A stretch of DNA of 64,000 nt from assembly GCA_963678555.2 (NCBI GenBank), contig CAXXJA010000002.1, forward strand, positions 372,001 to 436,000. The letters are read 5' to 3'. The notes below the pieces were generated by a model, which was not told the origin of the DNA, ran no database searches, and saw only the letters and a list, made by a program, of their open reading frames with translations. Shown piece after piece: positions 42,691 to 50,945 of this stretch. Within the stretch, counting starts at the first letter, position 1. Each line of letters starts with the position of its first letter. The position numbers were made by a program, and so were the translations under genes. This DNA comes from SABI01 sp963678555 (GTDB taxonomy: Bacteria; Spirochaetota; Spirochaetia; Sphaerochaetales; Sphaerochaetaceae).

Positions 42691-42885
42691 ATGAAACGGT
42701 GCATCTGGTACACGGTCTGTCCCATGAGAAGATTCTATGAGAAGGGATTGCTGCCCGAGCGGTATGTGACCTACTACTGTTTTGAGAACTGGCATGAGTG
42801 TGTCCGCTATCAGATGGAAGAGGCGGGCACCTACCATCCTGACTCTATGAGGCAGGATGGAGTGATCGACGACACGCTCGTATGA
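42691..42885 (+). CDS. Small cysteine-containing protein of the ferredoxin-ATPase cluster
   Basis: The 64-residue protein starts three bases after the flavoprotein stop: MKRCIWYTVCPMRRFYE, later YYCFENWHECVRYQMEE and YHPDSM. Cys4, Cys10, Cys30 and Cys37 could bind zinc or an Fe-S cluster. Comparable small proteins occur in other anaerobes, but I cannot name a family. Coding potential is supported by position and regular amino-acid composition. A further small open frame (42882-43067) begins with an ATGA overlap but is not convincing. Confidence 0.6.
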   Translation: MKRCIWYTVCPMRRFYEKGLLPERYVTYYCFENWHECVRYQMEEAGTYHPDSMRQDGVIDDTLV

Positions 42886-43230
42886 TCGGCTTCCCGATTC
42901 TCTGTACCCGGTGCACGGCTTACCCCGGTGCTGTTCCCTGTACTGACGCAGATATCTGTACCTATGAAGTATGGTGTGCGGTAGAGCCTTCTGCCGCATA
43001 TCATGAAAGGGTTCAGGATACAGGAAGGCCCGGTGTGGCATGGTCACAAGAAATTTCCCGCAGTTGAAAAGATCGGAATGCAGAAAGCCTTAGGGTAGGA
43101 CTGTACACTCTCCTCAGCTTCTGCTACAATGCGTCGCAAGTGGAGGCCTTCCTTGATTTGACTTCAGGTCAAGGTTGTCGAAGTCATCCCTCATCCCAAA
43201 ACACTACACACTAGTACAAAGGAGGAGGGT
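42886..43230 (+). promoter_or_regulatory. Promoter and structured leader of the EIIC-like gene
   Basis: The first 200 bases hold no convincing gene. TGTACA (43102-43107), 17 bases and an extended -10 TGCTACAAT (43122-43130) form a promoter. The roughly 95-base leader can fold two ways: CCTTGA/TCAAGG (43151-43156 with 43169-43174) or TGACTTC/GAAGTCA (43159-43165 with 43180-43186), which exclude each other. A regulatory leader is possible. RBS AAGGAGG precedes ATG 43231. Confidence 0.5.
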
Positions 43231-44253
43231 ATGACAGCAACGTATCACACCCATCCAGTCACCAACTACATCGTTAAGATTCTCAATGGAATGGCCCAGG
43301 GCCTTTTCGCGTCACTGATCATCGGACTGATCCTCAAGCAGATCGGAGTCTATCTGAATCTGTCTGTGATACAGCTGTTCGGTCAGGTTGCCATGTTTAT
43401 GATGGGCCCTGCAATCGGGGTCGGTGTCGCCATGGCGAGCGGTGCGACTTCGCTGGTTGTGTTCGCCTCGGCAGTGACGGGAGCTCTCGGAGCCGGAACG
43501 TTCGTTGCCGAAGGAGCGAGTGTTGCCAGGGTAATCATAGGTGAGCCTGTGGGAGCACTTCTTGCCTCCCTGATCGGTGCTGAAATCGGTAGAAGAATTG
43601 CCGGTAAGACCAAGTTCGATATCCTCCTGGTTCCCATCGTGGTTATCACGGCAGGAGGTCTCACGGGAGTATTCCTCTCACCGTACGTGGCTATGCTGAT
43701 GAAGATCATCGGAGAGTTCATCAACACGCTCACGACACTCTACCCGGTGCCTATGGGTATTCTCGTCGCTGCGGTGGTCGGTATGGTGCTGACTCTTCCG
43801 ATTTCCTCTGCCGCGATCTGTATCTCGCTGGGAATAAGCGGTCTTGCAGCCGGTGCCGCGACCGTCGGGTGCGCCAGTCAGATGGTGGGCTTCGCTATGA
43901 GCGGGTTCAAGGAGAACCGGGTGAGCGGTCTGATCTCCCAGGGACTCGGCACGAGTATGATCCAGATGCCCAATATCGTCAGAAACTGGAGGATCTGGGT
44001 ACCTCCCACACTCACCGCAGCGATCCTCGGTCCCTTCGCAACAACACTGTTTCAGATGCAGAACAATGCTGCAGGCGCGGGAATGGGTACCAGCGGTCTG
44101 GTCGGACAGATCAATACCCTCTCTGTGATGGGCCCCGAGTCGTGGTGGAAGATTCTTCTCCTTCACTTCCTTCTTCCCGGATTGCTTTCGCTGGGTATCA
44201 GCAACTTCATGCGCAGGAAACAATGGATCAAGGCTGGAGACTATCAGCTGTAG
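43231..44253 (+). CDS. PTS EIIC-like membrane permease (PTS_EIIC_2 type)
   Basis: The 340-residue membrane protein has about eight to nine hydrophobic segments rich in Gly/Ala (GPAIGVGVAMASGATSL, GALGAGTFVAEGASVA, GISGLAAGAATVGCASQMVG) and matches the EIIC-like family of unclear substrate (PF13303 type). It lacks EIIA/EIIB domains, and no HPr, EI, EIIA or EIIB gene is nearby, so it probably does not act in a classical phosphotransferase system. Related orphan members are thought to transport or sense small metabolites. It has a dedicated promoter and leader. The sugar ABC operon begins 97 bases downstream. Confidence 0.75.
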   Translation: MTATYHTHPVTNYIVKILNGMAQGLFASLIIGLILKQIGVYLNLSVIQLFGQVAMFMMGPAIGVGVAMASGATSLVVFASAVTGALGAGTFVAEGASVARVIIGEPVGALLASLIGAEIGRRIAGKTKFDILLVPIVVITAGGLTGVFLSPYVAMLMKIIGEFINTLTTLYPVPMGILVAAVVGMVLTLPISSAAICISLGISGLAAGAATVGCASQMVGFAMSGFKENRVSGLISQGLGTSMIQMPNIVRNWRIWVPPTLTAAILGPFATTLFQMQNNAAGAGMGTSGLVGQINTLSVMGPESWWKILLLHFLLPGLLSLGISNFMRRKQWIKAGDYQL

Positions 44254-44301
44254 AACAAAGTTCTCCCATTTTTCGTAAATATGTTGTATTGCAGCCCCTC
44301 T

Positions 44302-44344
44302 CCTCCGAATGGGATACTTACCGTATAAGAGACCTATTCGGAGG
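44302..44344 (+). promoter_or_regulatory. Ribosome-site-occluding hairpin before the sugar-binding protein
   Basis: CCTCCGAAT (44302-44310) and ATTCGGAGG (44336-44344) pair perfectly over nine bases. The right arm contains GGAGG, the ribosome site of ATG 44351. The 25-base loop can form a small inner stem (ATAC/GTAT). A translational switch for the binding-protein gene, or a stem protecting the mRNA 5' end, is inferred. Confidence 0.6.
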
Positions 44345-44350
44345 AAACAT

Positions 44351-45646
44351 ATGAAAAAAGGATTATTGCTTGTTCTTATCTGTATGCTTATCGCTCCCAT
44401 GCTGTTTGCAGCGGGTGCGAAAGAAGAAACCGGTCCGATAACACTTCAGTTCTGGACTCACGAGGACCCCAACAGAACGTTACTGGAAGATCGCTATATC
44501 GAAGAGTTCGAAGCGATGAACCCGGACATCAGGATCGAACGGACCACACAGTCGTCCGGTAAACTCATCGAGCTCGTGCAGACTGCCTTCGCGGCGAACA
44601 GCGGACCTGATATCTTCAATCTGTCGATAGAGGATGAGTACCAGTACATTGTGAACGCCAGAGTCGCACCAATCGATCTCGAAGCTGCAGGGTATGCTGA
44701 CAGAAATGAGCTCATCGGCACCTATGCGAAAGGTATGCTCGACCCGGTAACCGTCGACGGCAAGATCTACGGTCTTCCCCTTGAACTGACGAACTGGTCG
44801 ATATTCCTCAACAAGGAAATCTTCAGGGATGCAGGGCTCGATCCCGAGCGTGATTACCCGAAGACCTGGGAAGAGATGGTAGAGGTATCCGAGAAGCTGG
44901 TGATCCGTGATGGTGATATCCTGATCCGCCGTGGGTTTGATTTCCGCTACCCGTATTACCTGGTTGCGTTCCTGCCGATGGTGGAACAGCTTGGTGGTCA
45001 GCTGATCAGTGATGACGGCACCACTGCAATTGTGGGTGAAGATGCCTGGCTCAAATTCCTGAGCTTCATGCAGGAGTGGGGTCCGAGCGGAAGAAACCTC
45101 GGTTCACCGACCTATACCAATGCCCGCAAACTGTTCAACATGAACAATAATGACATGGCTATGGCCCACACCGGTCTGTACCAGCAGGGAAGAATCAAGG
45201 CTGACAACCCTGATTTCTATGACAGCGGTGAATGGATGGTCGTTCCCTTCCCGGTGTTCGAGGATGCGAAAAAGGATGTTGCCGCCTCCTACTACGGACA
45301 CTACTACATGGTCAATGCCCAGAGTTCCCCCGCCACACAGAAGGCTGCCTGGAAGTTCATCTCCTACATGCTCAGTCACGGAGAGGAATACCTGAAGGAA
45401 GTGAACATCATCCAGCCGACGCAGGCACTCCTCACCAGTGACACCTATCGGAACATGCCCTACAGTGATGTGTTCACGAAGGACTTCGAACGAGGCCATA
45501 TCGTCTATTACGGAGAGGCAAGCGCAGAATTCCAGACGCTGATCCGTTCGGCTGTCGAGTCTGTCATGCTCTCAGGCGAGACTCCCGAGAAGGCACTGGC
45601 GACTCTCAAGAGAAACGCACAGGAACTCCTTGACGAGATCCGCTGA
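44351..45646 (+). CDS. Sugar ABC transporter, solute-binding protein
   Basis: The 431-residue family 1 binding protein has a signal peptide (GLLLVLICMLIAPMLFAAG) with no lipobox cysteine, followed by ITLQFWTHEDPN, NSGPDIFNLSIEDEYQY and YGLPLELTNWSIFLNKE, the pattern of maltose/oligosaccharide-type binding proteins. It captures a sugar or glycoside in the periplasm for the two permeases downstream. ATG 44351 has GGAGGA; an in-frame ATG 44309 is ruled out by the signal peptide. No ATPase gene is present, so a shared MsiK-like ATPase elsewhere would energise transport. Translation may be modulated by the 44302-44344 hairpin. Confidence 0.9.
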   Translation: MKKGLLLVLICMLIAPMLFAAGAKEETGPITLQFWTHEDPNRTLLEDRYIEEFEAMNPDIRIERTTQSSGKLIELVQTAFAANSGPDIFNLSIEDEYQYIVNARVAPIDLEAAGYADRNELIGTYAKGMLDPVTVDGKIYGLPLELTNWSIFLNKEIFRDAGLDPERDYPKTWEEMVEVSEKLVIRDGDILIRRGFDFRYPYYLVAFLPMVEQLGGQLISDDGTTAIVGEDAWLKFLSFMQEWGPSGRNLGSPTYTNARKLFNMNNNDMAMAHTGLYQQGRIKADNPDFYDSGEWMVVPFPVFEDAKKDVAASYYGHYYMVNAQSSPATQKAAWKFISYMLSHGEEYLKEVNIIQPTQALLTSDTYRNMPYSDVFTKDFERGHIVYYGEASAEFQTLIRSAVESVMLSGETPEKALATLKRNAQELLDEIR

Positions 45647-45665
45647 GGAATCGACATACATTCCG

Positions 45666-45688
45666 GGAGGGCAGGAGAACTGCCCTCC
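45666..45688 (+). other. Intercistronic hairpin after the binding-protein gene
   Basis: GGAGGGCAG and CTGCCCTCC pair perfectly around GAGAA, 20 bases after the binding-protein stop. In other transport operons such stems block 3' decay or reduce read-through, so that binding protein is made in excess over permeases. No T-tract follows. Confidence 0.6.
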
Positions 45689-45707
45689 TCTTATAAGGAC
45701 AGGTCCG

Positions 45708-46619
45708 ATGAAGCACCGGTATATTGGTATCGAGAAGAAGACAGCACGATGGGGATTTGCCTTTACAGTCCCCGCGATCCTGTTTTTCACCCTCTTCAGT
45801 TTTTATCCCATCATCAATGCGCTGTACACCTCGCTGTTCGATAAGAAAGTGCTCTCACTCGCTCCTCCCGATTTTCTCGGGCTCGGTAACTATACCTATC
45901 TGTTCACCAGTCCCGATTTTCTCAATTCCATGCGGGCGACCTTCGTGTTCACACTCGGGACCTTCGTCCCCATCGTTCTGGTTTCCCTTATGCTGGCGAC
46001 CTTCCTTACCATGGTAACACGGACACGGCTGAGAGGCTTCTATCAGATTGCATTTTATACTCCGGCGGTGATCTCTTCGGTCGTGGCGGCAACTATCTGG
46101 CTGCTGCTGTTCGACCCGAGAGGACTGGCAAACCAGATGGTGAATTTTATTACCCTGAGTTCTGGAGTAGACCAGAAATGGCTCGCAGACAGAACGATGG
46201 TGCAGCTCTCCACGATGATCGTCTATTTCTGGAAGTATATCGGCTATTTTGTCGTTCTGTTCGTTACCGGCCTCGCATCGATACCTCCTACGATGTATGA
46301 AGCAGCCACCATTGACGGAGCCTCCCGCTGGCAGGTGTTCTGGCGTATCACGCTCCCGCTTCTCAAACCTACTGTTGTCCTGGTATCGATCATGGCGATG
46401 CTTCAGTGTCTGAAGACCTTCTCGACTCAGTATCTGTTCGTACAGGGGGGAGCTCCTCAGGCCCCGATCAACGTGATAACGCTCAATATCTATACCACAG
46501 GAATCAGGTATCAGAGAATCGGGCGCGCAAGCGCGATGAGTATCATACTCTTTCTCATCATGCTGCTGCTGACCTGGGTCCAGTTCAGGTTCTCAAAGAG
46601 CGATGAAGTTGAATATTAG
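45708..46619 (+). CDS. Sugar ABC transporter, permease 1 (MalF-like)
   Basis: The 303-residue membrane protein begins GFAFTVPAILFFTLFSFYPIINALYTSLFDKK, typical of MalF/UgpA-type permeases, and has six predicted helices. The cytoplasmic EAA loop is YEAATIDGASRWQVFWRITLPLLKP, which contacts the ATPase. ATG 45708 follows AGGACAGG; an in-frame start at 45630 lies inside the binding-protein gene. It pairs with the next gene's product to form the channel. Confidence 0.9.
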   Translation: MKHRYIGIEKKTARWGFAFTVPAILFFTLFSFYPIINALYTSLFDKKVLSLAPPDFLGLGNYTYLFTSPDFLNSMRATFVFTLGTFVPIVLVSLMLATFLTMVTRTRLRGFYQIAFYTPAVISSVVAATIWLLLFDPRGLANQMVNFITLSSGVDQKWLADRTMVQLSTMIVYFWKYIGYFVVLFVTGLASIPPTMYEAATIDGASRWQVFWRITLPLLKPTVVLVSIMAMLQCLKTFSTQYLFVQGGAPQAPINVITLNIYTTGIRYQRIGRASAMSIILFLIMLLLTWVQFRFSKSDEVEY

Positions 46620-46631
46620 GAGAGACACGGC

Positions 46632-47486
46632 ATGGTAATTCATAGACGCAGACACATACAGATTTCCTCGGTTCTGATCCATGCGGCTCTGATCCTGATA
46701 CTGATCTTCACCGTGACCCCGCTTCTGTTCATGGTAAGCAGTTCGTTCATGGAGCGTGCACAGATCCTCCGGATGCCGTTCTCCTGGATACCGGAGAACT
46801 TGGAGTTTTCCAACTATCTCAAGGCGATACGGGGAAACGACGGACAGTGGATGTTCCTTCGAAACCTGTTCAACTCACTGGTGGTATCACTCACAGTCGC
46901 ATTCACCACGGTGCTGATTGCATCAATTACCGGCTACGGGCTTGCGAAATTCAAGTTTCGGGGACGGAACGTGGTATTCATGCTGATCATGGCGACGATG
47001 ATGATTCCCTTTGAAGCCATCATGATCCCCCTGTACATGGTAGCCACCTCCATGCACCTTCAGAATTCGTATGCAGGCCTGATACTTCCCTTCCTGGTCA
47101 GTGCCTTCGGGGTGTTCCAGATGCGGCAGTACCTGACGACGTTTCCCACCGAGTTTCTTGATGCGGCCCGGGTTGACGGGATGGGGGAGTTCAAGATCTT
47201 CTGGTCCATCGTGTTTCCCAACTGTGCTCCGGTAGTTGCCACGCTTTCAATCCTCTCCTTCCGTTCCCAGTGGGATAACCTGCTGTGGCCTCTGCTGGTC
47301 TCTCAGTCCGAGAAGATGAAGACAGTGCCGCTGTACATCTCCAAGTTCGCTGAGGAGAAGATGACTGACGAGGGAGCTATGATGGCAGTGGCCGTGCTTG
47401 CCTCGGTGCCGATGTTCCTGCTGTTCGGTTTCCTGAGTAAATACTTCATCGGAGGATCAGCTGTCTATGAATCGCGAAAAGGATAA
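46632..47486 (+). CDS. Sugar ABC transporter, permease 2 (MalG-like)
   Basis: The 284-residue protein has six membrane helices and the MalG/UgpE pattern: LIFTVTPLLFMVSSSF, GYGLAKFKFRGRN, MIPFEAIMIPLY, and EAA loop LDAARVDGMGEFKIFWSIVFPN. It starts 12 bases after permease 1. Its 3' end overlaps the HAD gene by 20 bases, so sugar uptake and the phosphatase are coupled. With no ATPase in the operon, transport depends on a multitask ATPase elsewhere. Confidence 0.9.
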   Translation: MVIHRRRHIQISSVLIHAALILILIFTVTPLLFMVSSSFMERAQILRMPFSWIPENLEFSNYLKAIRGNDGQWMFLRNLFNSLVVSLTVAFTTVLIASITGYGLAKFKFRGRNVVFMLIMATMMIPFEAIMIPLYMVATSMHLQNSYAGLILPFLVSAFGVFQMRQYLTTFPTEFLDAARVDGMGEFKIFWSIVFPNCAPVVATLSILSFRSQWDNLLWPLLVSQSEKMKTVPLYISKFAEEKMTDEGAMMAVAVLASVPMFLLFGFLSKYFIGGSAVYESRKG

Positions 47487-48063
47487 ACTGCTCTGCATCT
47501 TCGACATCGGCAATGTGGTGCTCAGTGATATTGATATGCTGAATGAAATCAGCAGACGGTATCAGCTCCCGTTCGGGCAACTGAAAGAGGACTATGACCA
47601 TTATCAGTACCCGATGATGGACGGGGTTCTCGATGTGGAGCTCTACATTCAGCACCTCAGTTTTCTGTTCAACACTCCCTTGCCCTCTGATCTGTTCGAA
47701 GTGACCTTTTCTCCTGTCGTTGTTACCGGCGTAGCAGAGCTCATCAGAGCGTTGAGGCTGGAGGGAATACGGGTCGTAGCAGGGAGCAACACTTTTGCTC
47801 CTCATGAGAACGTGATCAGGGAGATGGGGGTGTTCGCTCTGTTCGACAGGACCTACCTGTCCCATCACATGGGCATATCAAAGCCGTTCCCCGGATTCTT
47901 CAGTTCTATCATAGAGCAGGAGGGCTTTCAGCCGGAACAGGTCGTGTTCATAGATGACCTGAAAGAGAATATCGAGGCGGCTTCAGCGTCAGGGATCAGG
48001 GGGATACAGTTTCACCAGGCACATCATGCGGTGAGTGACCTGCATGCACAGATTCTAGGATGA
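47467..48063 (+). CDS. HAD-superfamily phosphatase (YihX-like)
   Basis: The 198-residue subfamily IA HAD protein has motif I LLCIFDIGNVVLSD, motif II AGSNTFAP, the motif III lysine in GISKPFPGFF and motif IV VFIDDLKENIEAA. The layout follows E. coli YihX, an alpha-D-glucose-1-phosphate phosphatase, with D-x-G rather than D-x-D in motif I (also so in YihX). It overlaps the permease by 20 bases, so a role in dephosphorylating a sugar phosphate made from the imported sugar is inferred. It is convergent with the response-regulator gene; their ends overlap by nine bases. Confidence 0.78.
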   Translation: MNREKDKLLCIFDIGNVVLSDIDMLNEISRRYQLPFGQLKEDYDHYQYPMMDGVLDVELYIQHLSFLFNTPLPSDLFEVTFSPVVVTGVAELIRALRLEGIRVVAGSNTFAPHENVIREMGVFALFDRTYLSHHMGISKPFPGFFSSIIEQEGFQPEQVVFIDDLKENIEAASASGIRGIQFHQAHHAVSDLHAQILG

Positions 48064-48870
48064 ACCGGCGGCAGAAGGGTAGGAGCCGTTCCCTGCCAGT
48101 ACCTGATCGCGGAACTGCGACGGAGTGAGCTGGTAGTAGCGTTTGAAAAGCTTGGTGAAGTAACCCGCGTTCGGAAACCCCGAGAGGGTCGCCACTGCAG
48201 TGATATTGTTCCGTGGGTCATCCAGAAGTCTCAGTGCCATGTTGATACGGTGGGCATTGAGATAGCCGAGAAAGTTTATACCGGTCGTCTCTTTGAACAC
48301 TCTGGAGAGGTGGGACTCGCTGACTCCAACGGCTGCACAGGTCTCCTGAAGTCCAATCGGTTCCCGGTAATGCTCTCTTATGTGGTTGATGGCGGCATCA
48401 GCCAGGTGATGATGTACCTGAGAGGGAATAAGGATCTCGTGAGAGGAGAGTGTGTCAATGGTGAGAGCGGCAAGGTCCTCATCTTCGTTACGGAGTTTTA
48501 CGATGAGGGCCGAGAGTGTTGCCTCCAGTTCCTCCTCATCAAGAGGTTTTCTCAGGTAATCGACGACACCGAGCTGTATAGCCTTTCTCATATAGGAAAA
48601 GTCAACGTGTCCGCTGAGGACGATCGCATGGTGAGTCCCGCTCTTCTCGAGCATCGAAAGACCGTCCTGGCCGGGAAGGCGTATGTCGGTGATGACGATG
48701 TCGGGGTCCTTTTCCCTGATCAGCTGCTCTCCTTCAATCCCGTTCTCGGCAGAGGCAATTACTTTCAGTCCCAGAGACTCGAACAGCGGGTCGGCTGCCA
48801 GTGTCTCCCTCACGATCTGTTCATCTTCAACGATGAGCACCGTGTACAGGCGTTCTTCACGTACGTTCAT
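48055..48870 (-). CDS. AraC-type response regulator
   Basis: The 271-residue protein has an N-terminal receiver domain (VLIVEDEQIVRETL; phospho-acceptor Asp in DIVITDIRLPG; Lys in DYLRKPLDEEE) and a C-terminal AraC/XylS DNA-binding domain (two helix-turn-helices, CAAVGVSESHLSRVFKETTG and VATLSGFPNAGYFTKLFKRYYQLTPSQFR). This YesN-type arrangement usually controls sugar ABC operons with a LytS/YesM-type kinase. The kinase gene overlaps it by four bases upstream. The adjacent convergent sugar operon is the likely target. Confidence 0.9.
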   Translation of the reverse strand: MNVREERLYTVLIVEDEQIVRETLAADPLFESLGLKVIASAENGIEGEQLIREKDPDIVITDIRLPGQDGLSMLEKSGTHHAIVLSGHVDFSYMRKAIQLGVVDYLRKPLDEEELEATLSALIVKLRNEDEDLAALTIDTLSSHEILIPSQVHHHLADAAINHIREHYREPIGLQETCAAVGVSESHLSRVFKETTGINFLGYLNAHRINMALRLLDDPRNNITAVATLSGFPNAGYFTKLFKRYYQLTPSQFRDQVLAGNGSYPSAAGSS

Positions 48871-50591
48871 ACCGTCATGTCCTTAATCCGTATCGTGGCA
48901 ACAGTTCCTTCACCCGGATGGCTGACCACAGCGAATGTGACACGGTCTCCATACCGCAGGTGAAGCCGCTGGCGGATGTTCTGAAGACCCACGTGCTCCG
49001 AGTCCGCTTCGATTGAATCGAGCATATCCGTATCAAAACCTACTCCATTATCCTGTACGGTGATGACAATGCACCCGTTCTCCCTCTTTGCAGTCACGGT
49101 GATCTTCCACTCTCCCATCTTCTCTTCAAGGCCATGGACCAGTGCGTTTTCCACGAGAGGCTGAATAATGAGTTTCGGTGTGGGAGTGTCTGTAAGTGAG
49201 GGATCCAGAAAGAGAGTCGCCTTGAGTTTCTCACCGAAACGGTATCTCTGTATCGTGATATAGCTCTCAATGAGTGAGAAGCTTGACCCCAGCGTAGCCT
49301 CCTCTGACGTGTTGTCCACTGCGTTTCTCACCAGACGGCCAAGTTTCACTGAGATCAGCTCGATCTCCTTCTGAGCGTTCCTCTTGGCTAGTGCGGTTAT
49401 GGTGTTGAGGGTGTTGTAGAGGAAATGGGGGTTCATCTGAGCCATCAGGGCTTTCTTCTCCGCCTGAGCGAGTTTCGCCTCCTCCTCTCTGGTGAGGTTG
49501 ATCAGAGAGGTGATCTGACTGATCATGGAGCTGTAGGCCTCTTCAAGCAGCCGGATTTCATGGATCTTCGATTCATGGGGGATCTCCTCGGTCTCTCTGG
49601 TATCAAGATTACCCATACGGGAGGCGAGACGGTCGATCGGACCTCCGATCGCCCTGGAGATTCTCAGCGAGAACAGCGTCGCTATCAGTGTCGAGATGAT
49701 CATCACCATAGCGATGATCTGAACAAGATTGCCCATGGCGACCTGATACCATTTCGTATCCACTACGCCCGCAATAACCAGCGACGTATTGCCGACCGGT
49801 TCGAAGGATATGACCGAGCTGCCGGAGGTCAGGGTACTTCTGCCCAGAGGCAGTTTTGCACTCTCAAGGGCAGGGAAGAGGGAGAAGTCCCCGTTCTTGT
49901 CAACATGGACAAGAGAACTCACCCGGTAGCTGGAATTGTCTATCAGCAGAAGATCACTGAAGCCGAGATCGCTTCCGACCGGTTCGAAGGCTGTCTGATT
50001 GATGTCGAGGGCGACGTACCCCACGATATCTCCCGCAGAGTCTCGTACAGCACGCATGATATTGAGAAGAACCAGAGAGTTCTGCTGTGTAAGGTAGCGG
50101 TAATCGGTGGAAATGATCGAGGCATTCGACTCTGTCAGGCGGTTCACCTCAAAGAACGGTGTGCTGTCATTGGTATGGTAACGCACATCGTACTGGTCAG
50201 GAAACAGATGGGTCGACAGACGGATCTTTCCGTCCCGGGAGACGGCCGAGGCACTCGAGCGGTAGGTCTCTCCCTCCATGATGGAAAACAGATTGCTGAA
50301 GACCTGTGAATCGACGGGTCGGCTCCGGGTGAGTACGTCATGGATGACCTCGTCGCTGCTGATCGCATATGCCCGGTGCCTGTACAGTGTGATCAGCGAG
50401 TTCATCCGTTCTGCCGCAATCGCGGTGTTGAGTTCATTCTGCTGCTGTATCGTATTCATAAGGGTGTTGTTCCCGAAGGTCAGGACGATGATGAGCAGCG
50501 TGATGACGGGTAGGAACATGAGAATAGAGAAGGATATAAGGATACGGGAGAAAAGAGAATTGAATGTGAATGACCTGATGGGATGTTTCAT
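48867..50591 (-). CDS. Two-component sensor histidine kinase (YesM/LytS type)
   Basis: The 574-residue kinase has two membrane helices around a roughly 250-residue extracytoplasmic sensor (Cache-like), a HAMP domain, the His_kinase motif AQMNPHFLYNTLNTI with the phosphorylated His, and an ATPase domain (LIIQPLVENALVHGL, DNGVGF, GLQNIRQRL). ATG 50591 starts the conserved N-terminus; the open frame extends to 50729 without support. It is co-transcribed with the AraC-type regulator and probably senses a sugar or the loaded binding protein outside the membrane. The divergent neighbour is the ilv leader, separated by about 170 bases. Confidence 0.9.
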   Translation of the reverse strand: MKHPIRSFTFNSLFSRILISFSILMFLPVITLLIIVLTFGNNTLMNTIQQQNELNTAIAAERMNSLITLYRHRAYAISSDEVIHDVLTRSRPVDSQVFSNLFSIMEGETYRSSASAVSRDGKIRLSTHLFPDQYDVRYHTNDSTPFFEVNRLTESNASIISTDYRYLTQQNSLVLLNIMRAVRDSAGDIVGYVALDINQTAFEPVGSDLGFSDLLLIDNSSYRVSSLVHVDKNGDFSLFPALESAKLPLGRSTLTSGSSVISFEPVGNTSLVIAGVVDTKWYQVAMGNLVQIIAMVMIISTLIATLFSLRISRAIGGPIDRLASRMGNLDTRETEEIPHESKIHEIRLLEEAYSSMISQITSLINLTREEEAKLAQAEKKALMAQMNPHFLYNTLNTITALAKRNAQKEIELISVKLGRLVRNAVDNTSEEATLGSSFSLIESYITIQRYRFGEKLKATLFLDPSLTDTPTPKLIIQPLVENALVHGLEEKMGEWKITVTAKRENGCIVITVQDNGVGFDTDMLDSIEADSEHVGLQNIRQRLHLRYGDRVTFAVVSHPGEGTVATIRIKDMTV

Positions 50592-50760
50592 ATGCTGCAC
50601 TTCAGTGTACACAAGAACCTTTCTGCAATCCAGTGAAATGCATACCGATGAACGTTTTTTGCCTGCGGGCTGAACCCGTTCTACGGACGTGATAGCGTGA
50701 AAGAATATGTAAGAGCCTGCATGAAACATGAATAATTATGTGTGAAAAGATTGTAATGTG

Positions 50761-50789
50761 TTGACATTTATTCTCATGTTGTATTACAA
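50761..50789 (+). promoter_or_regulatory. Promoter candidate of the branched-chain amino-acid operon
   Basis: A perfect TTGACA (50761-50766) lies 16-17 bases before ATTACA/TTACAA (50783-50789), in an AT-rich stretch. Transcription would begin near 50796, 25 bases before the leader-peptide ATG. The -10 element is weak, so the exact placement is uncertain. Confidence 0.55.
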
Positions 50790-50820
50790 AGAATACATCA
50801 ATGTGAATGAGGTGCCAAAC

Positions 50821-50943
50821 ATGACAAGGGCAGGAGACATCGGAATCTACTCACACTCTCTTTCCTTCCCCCTTCAGGCTGTTCTGCCTGCGTCTGTTTT
50901 TGCCCTCTCGACACTCATCCTAGTAGTACTTATTATTCTCTAA
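50821..50943 (+). CDS. Leader peptide of the ilv-leu operon (attenuator)
   Basis: ATG 50821, six bases after TGAGGTG, begins a 40-residue reading frame that ends LSTLILVVLIIL-stop. Ten of the last twelve residues are Leu, Ile or Val (the exceptions are Ser and Thr), all three products of the operon, and the codons include CTA and GTA GTA, which look uncommon in neighbouring genes. This is the classical composition of a transcription-attenuation leader peptide (as in ilvGMEDA, ilvBN, leuABCD of enteric bacteria). Stalling of the ribosome on these codons when any charged branched-chain tRNA is low would change the downstream RNA fold. No homologous protein family is expected. Confidence 0.78.
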   Translation: MTRAGDIGIYSHSLSFPLQAVLPASVFALSTLILVVLIIL

Positions 50944-50945
50944 CA

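Noticed and set aside
42882..43067. Possible 61-residue Cys-rich protein after the small cluster gene
   Set aside because: Starts with an ATGA overlap, but composition is irregular and there is no homology or ribosome site I can support; left out of the annotation and mentioned only as a question.
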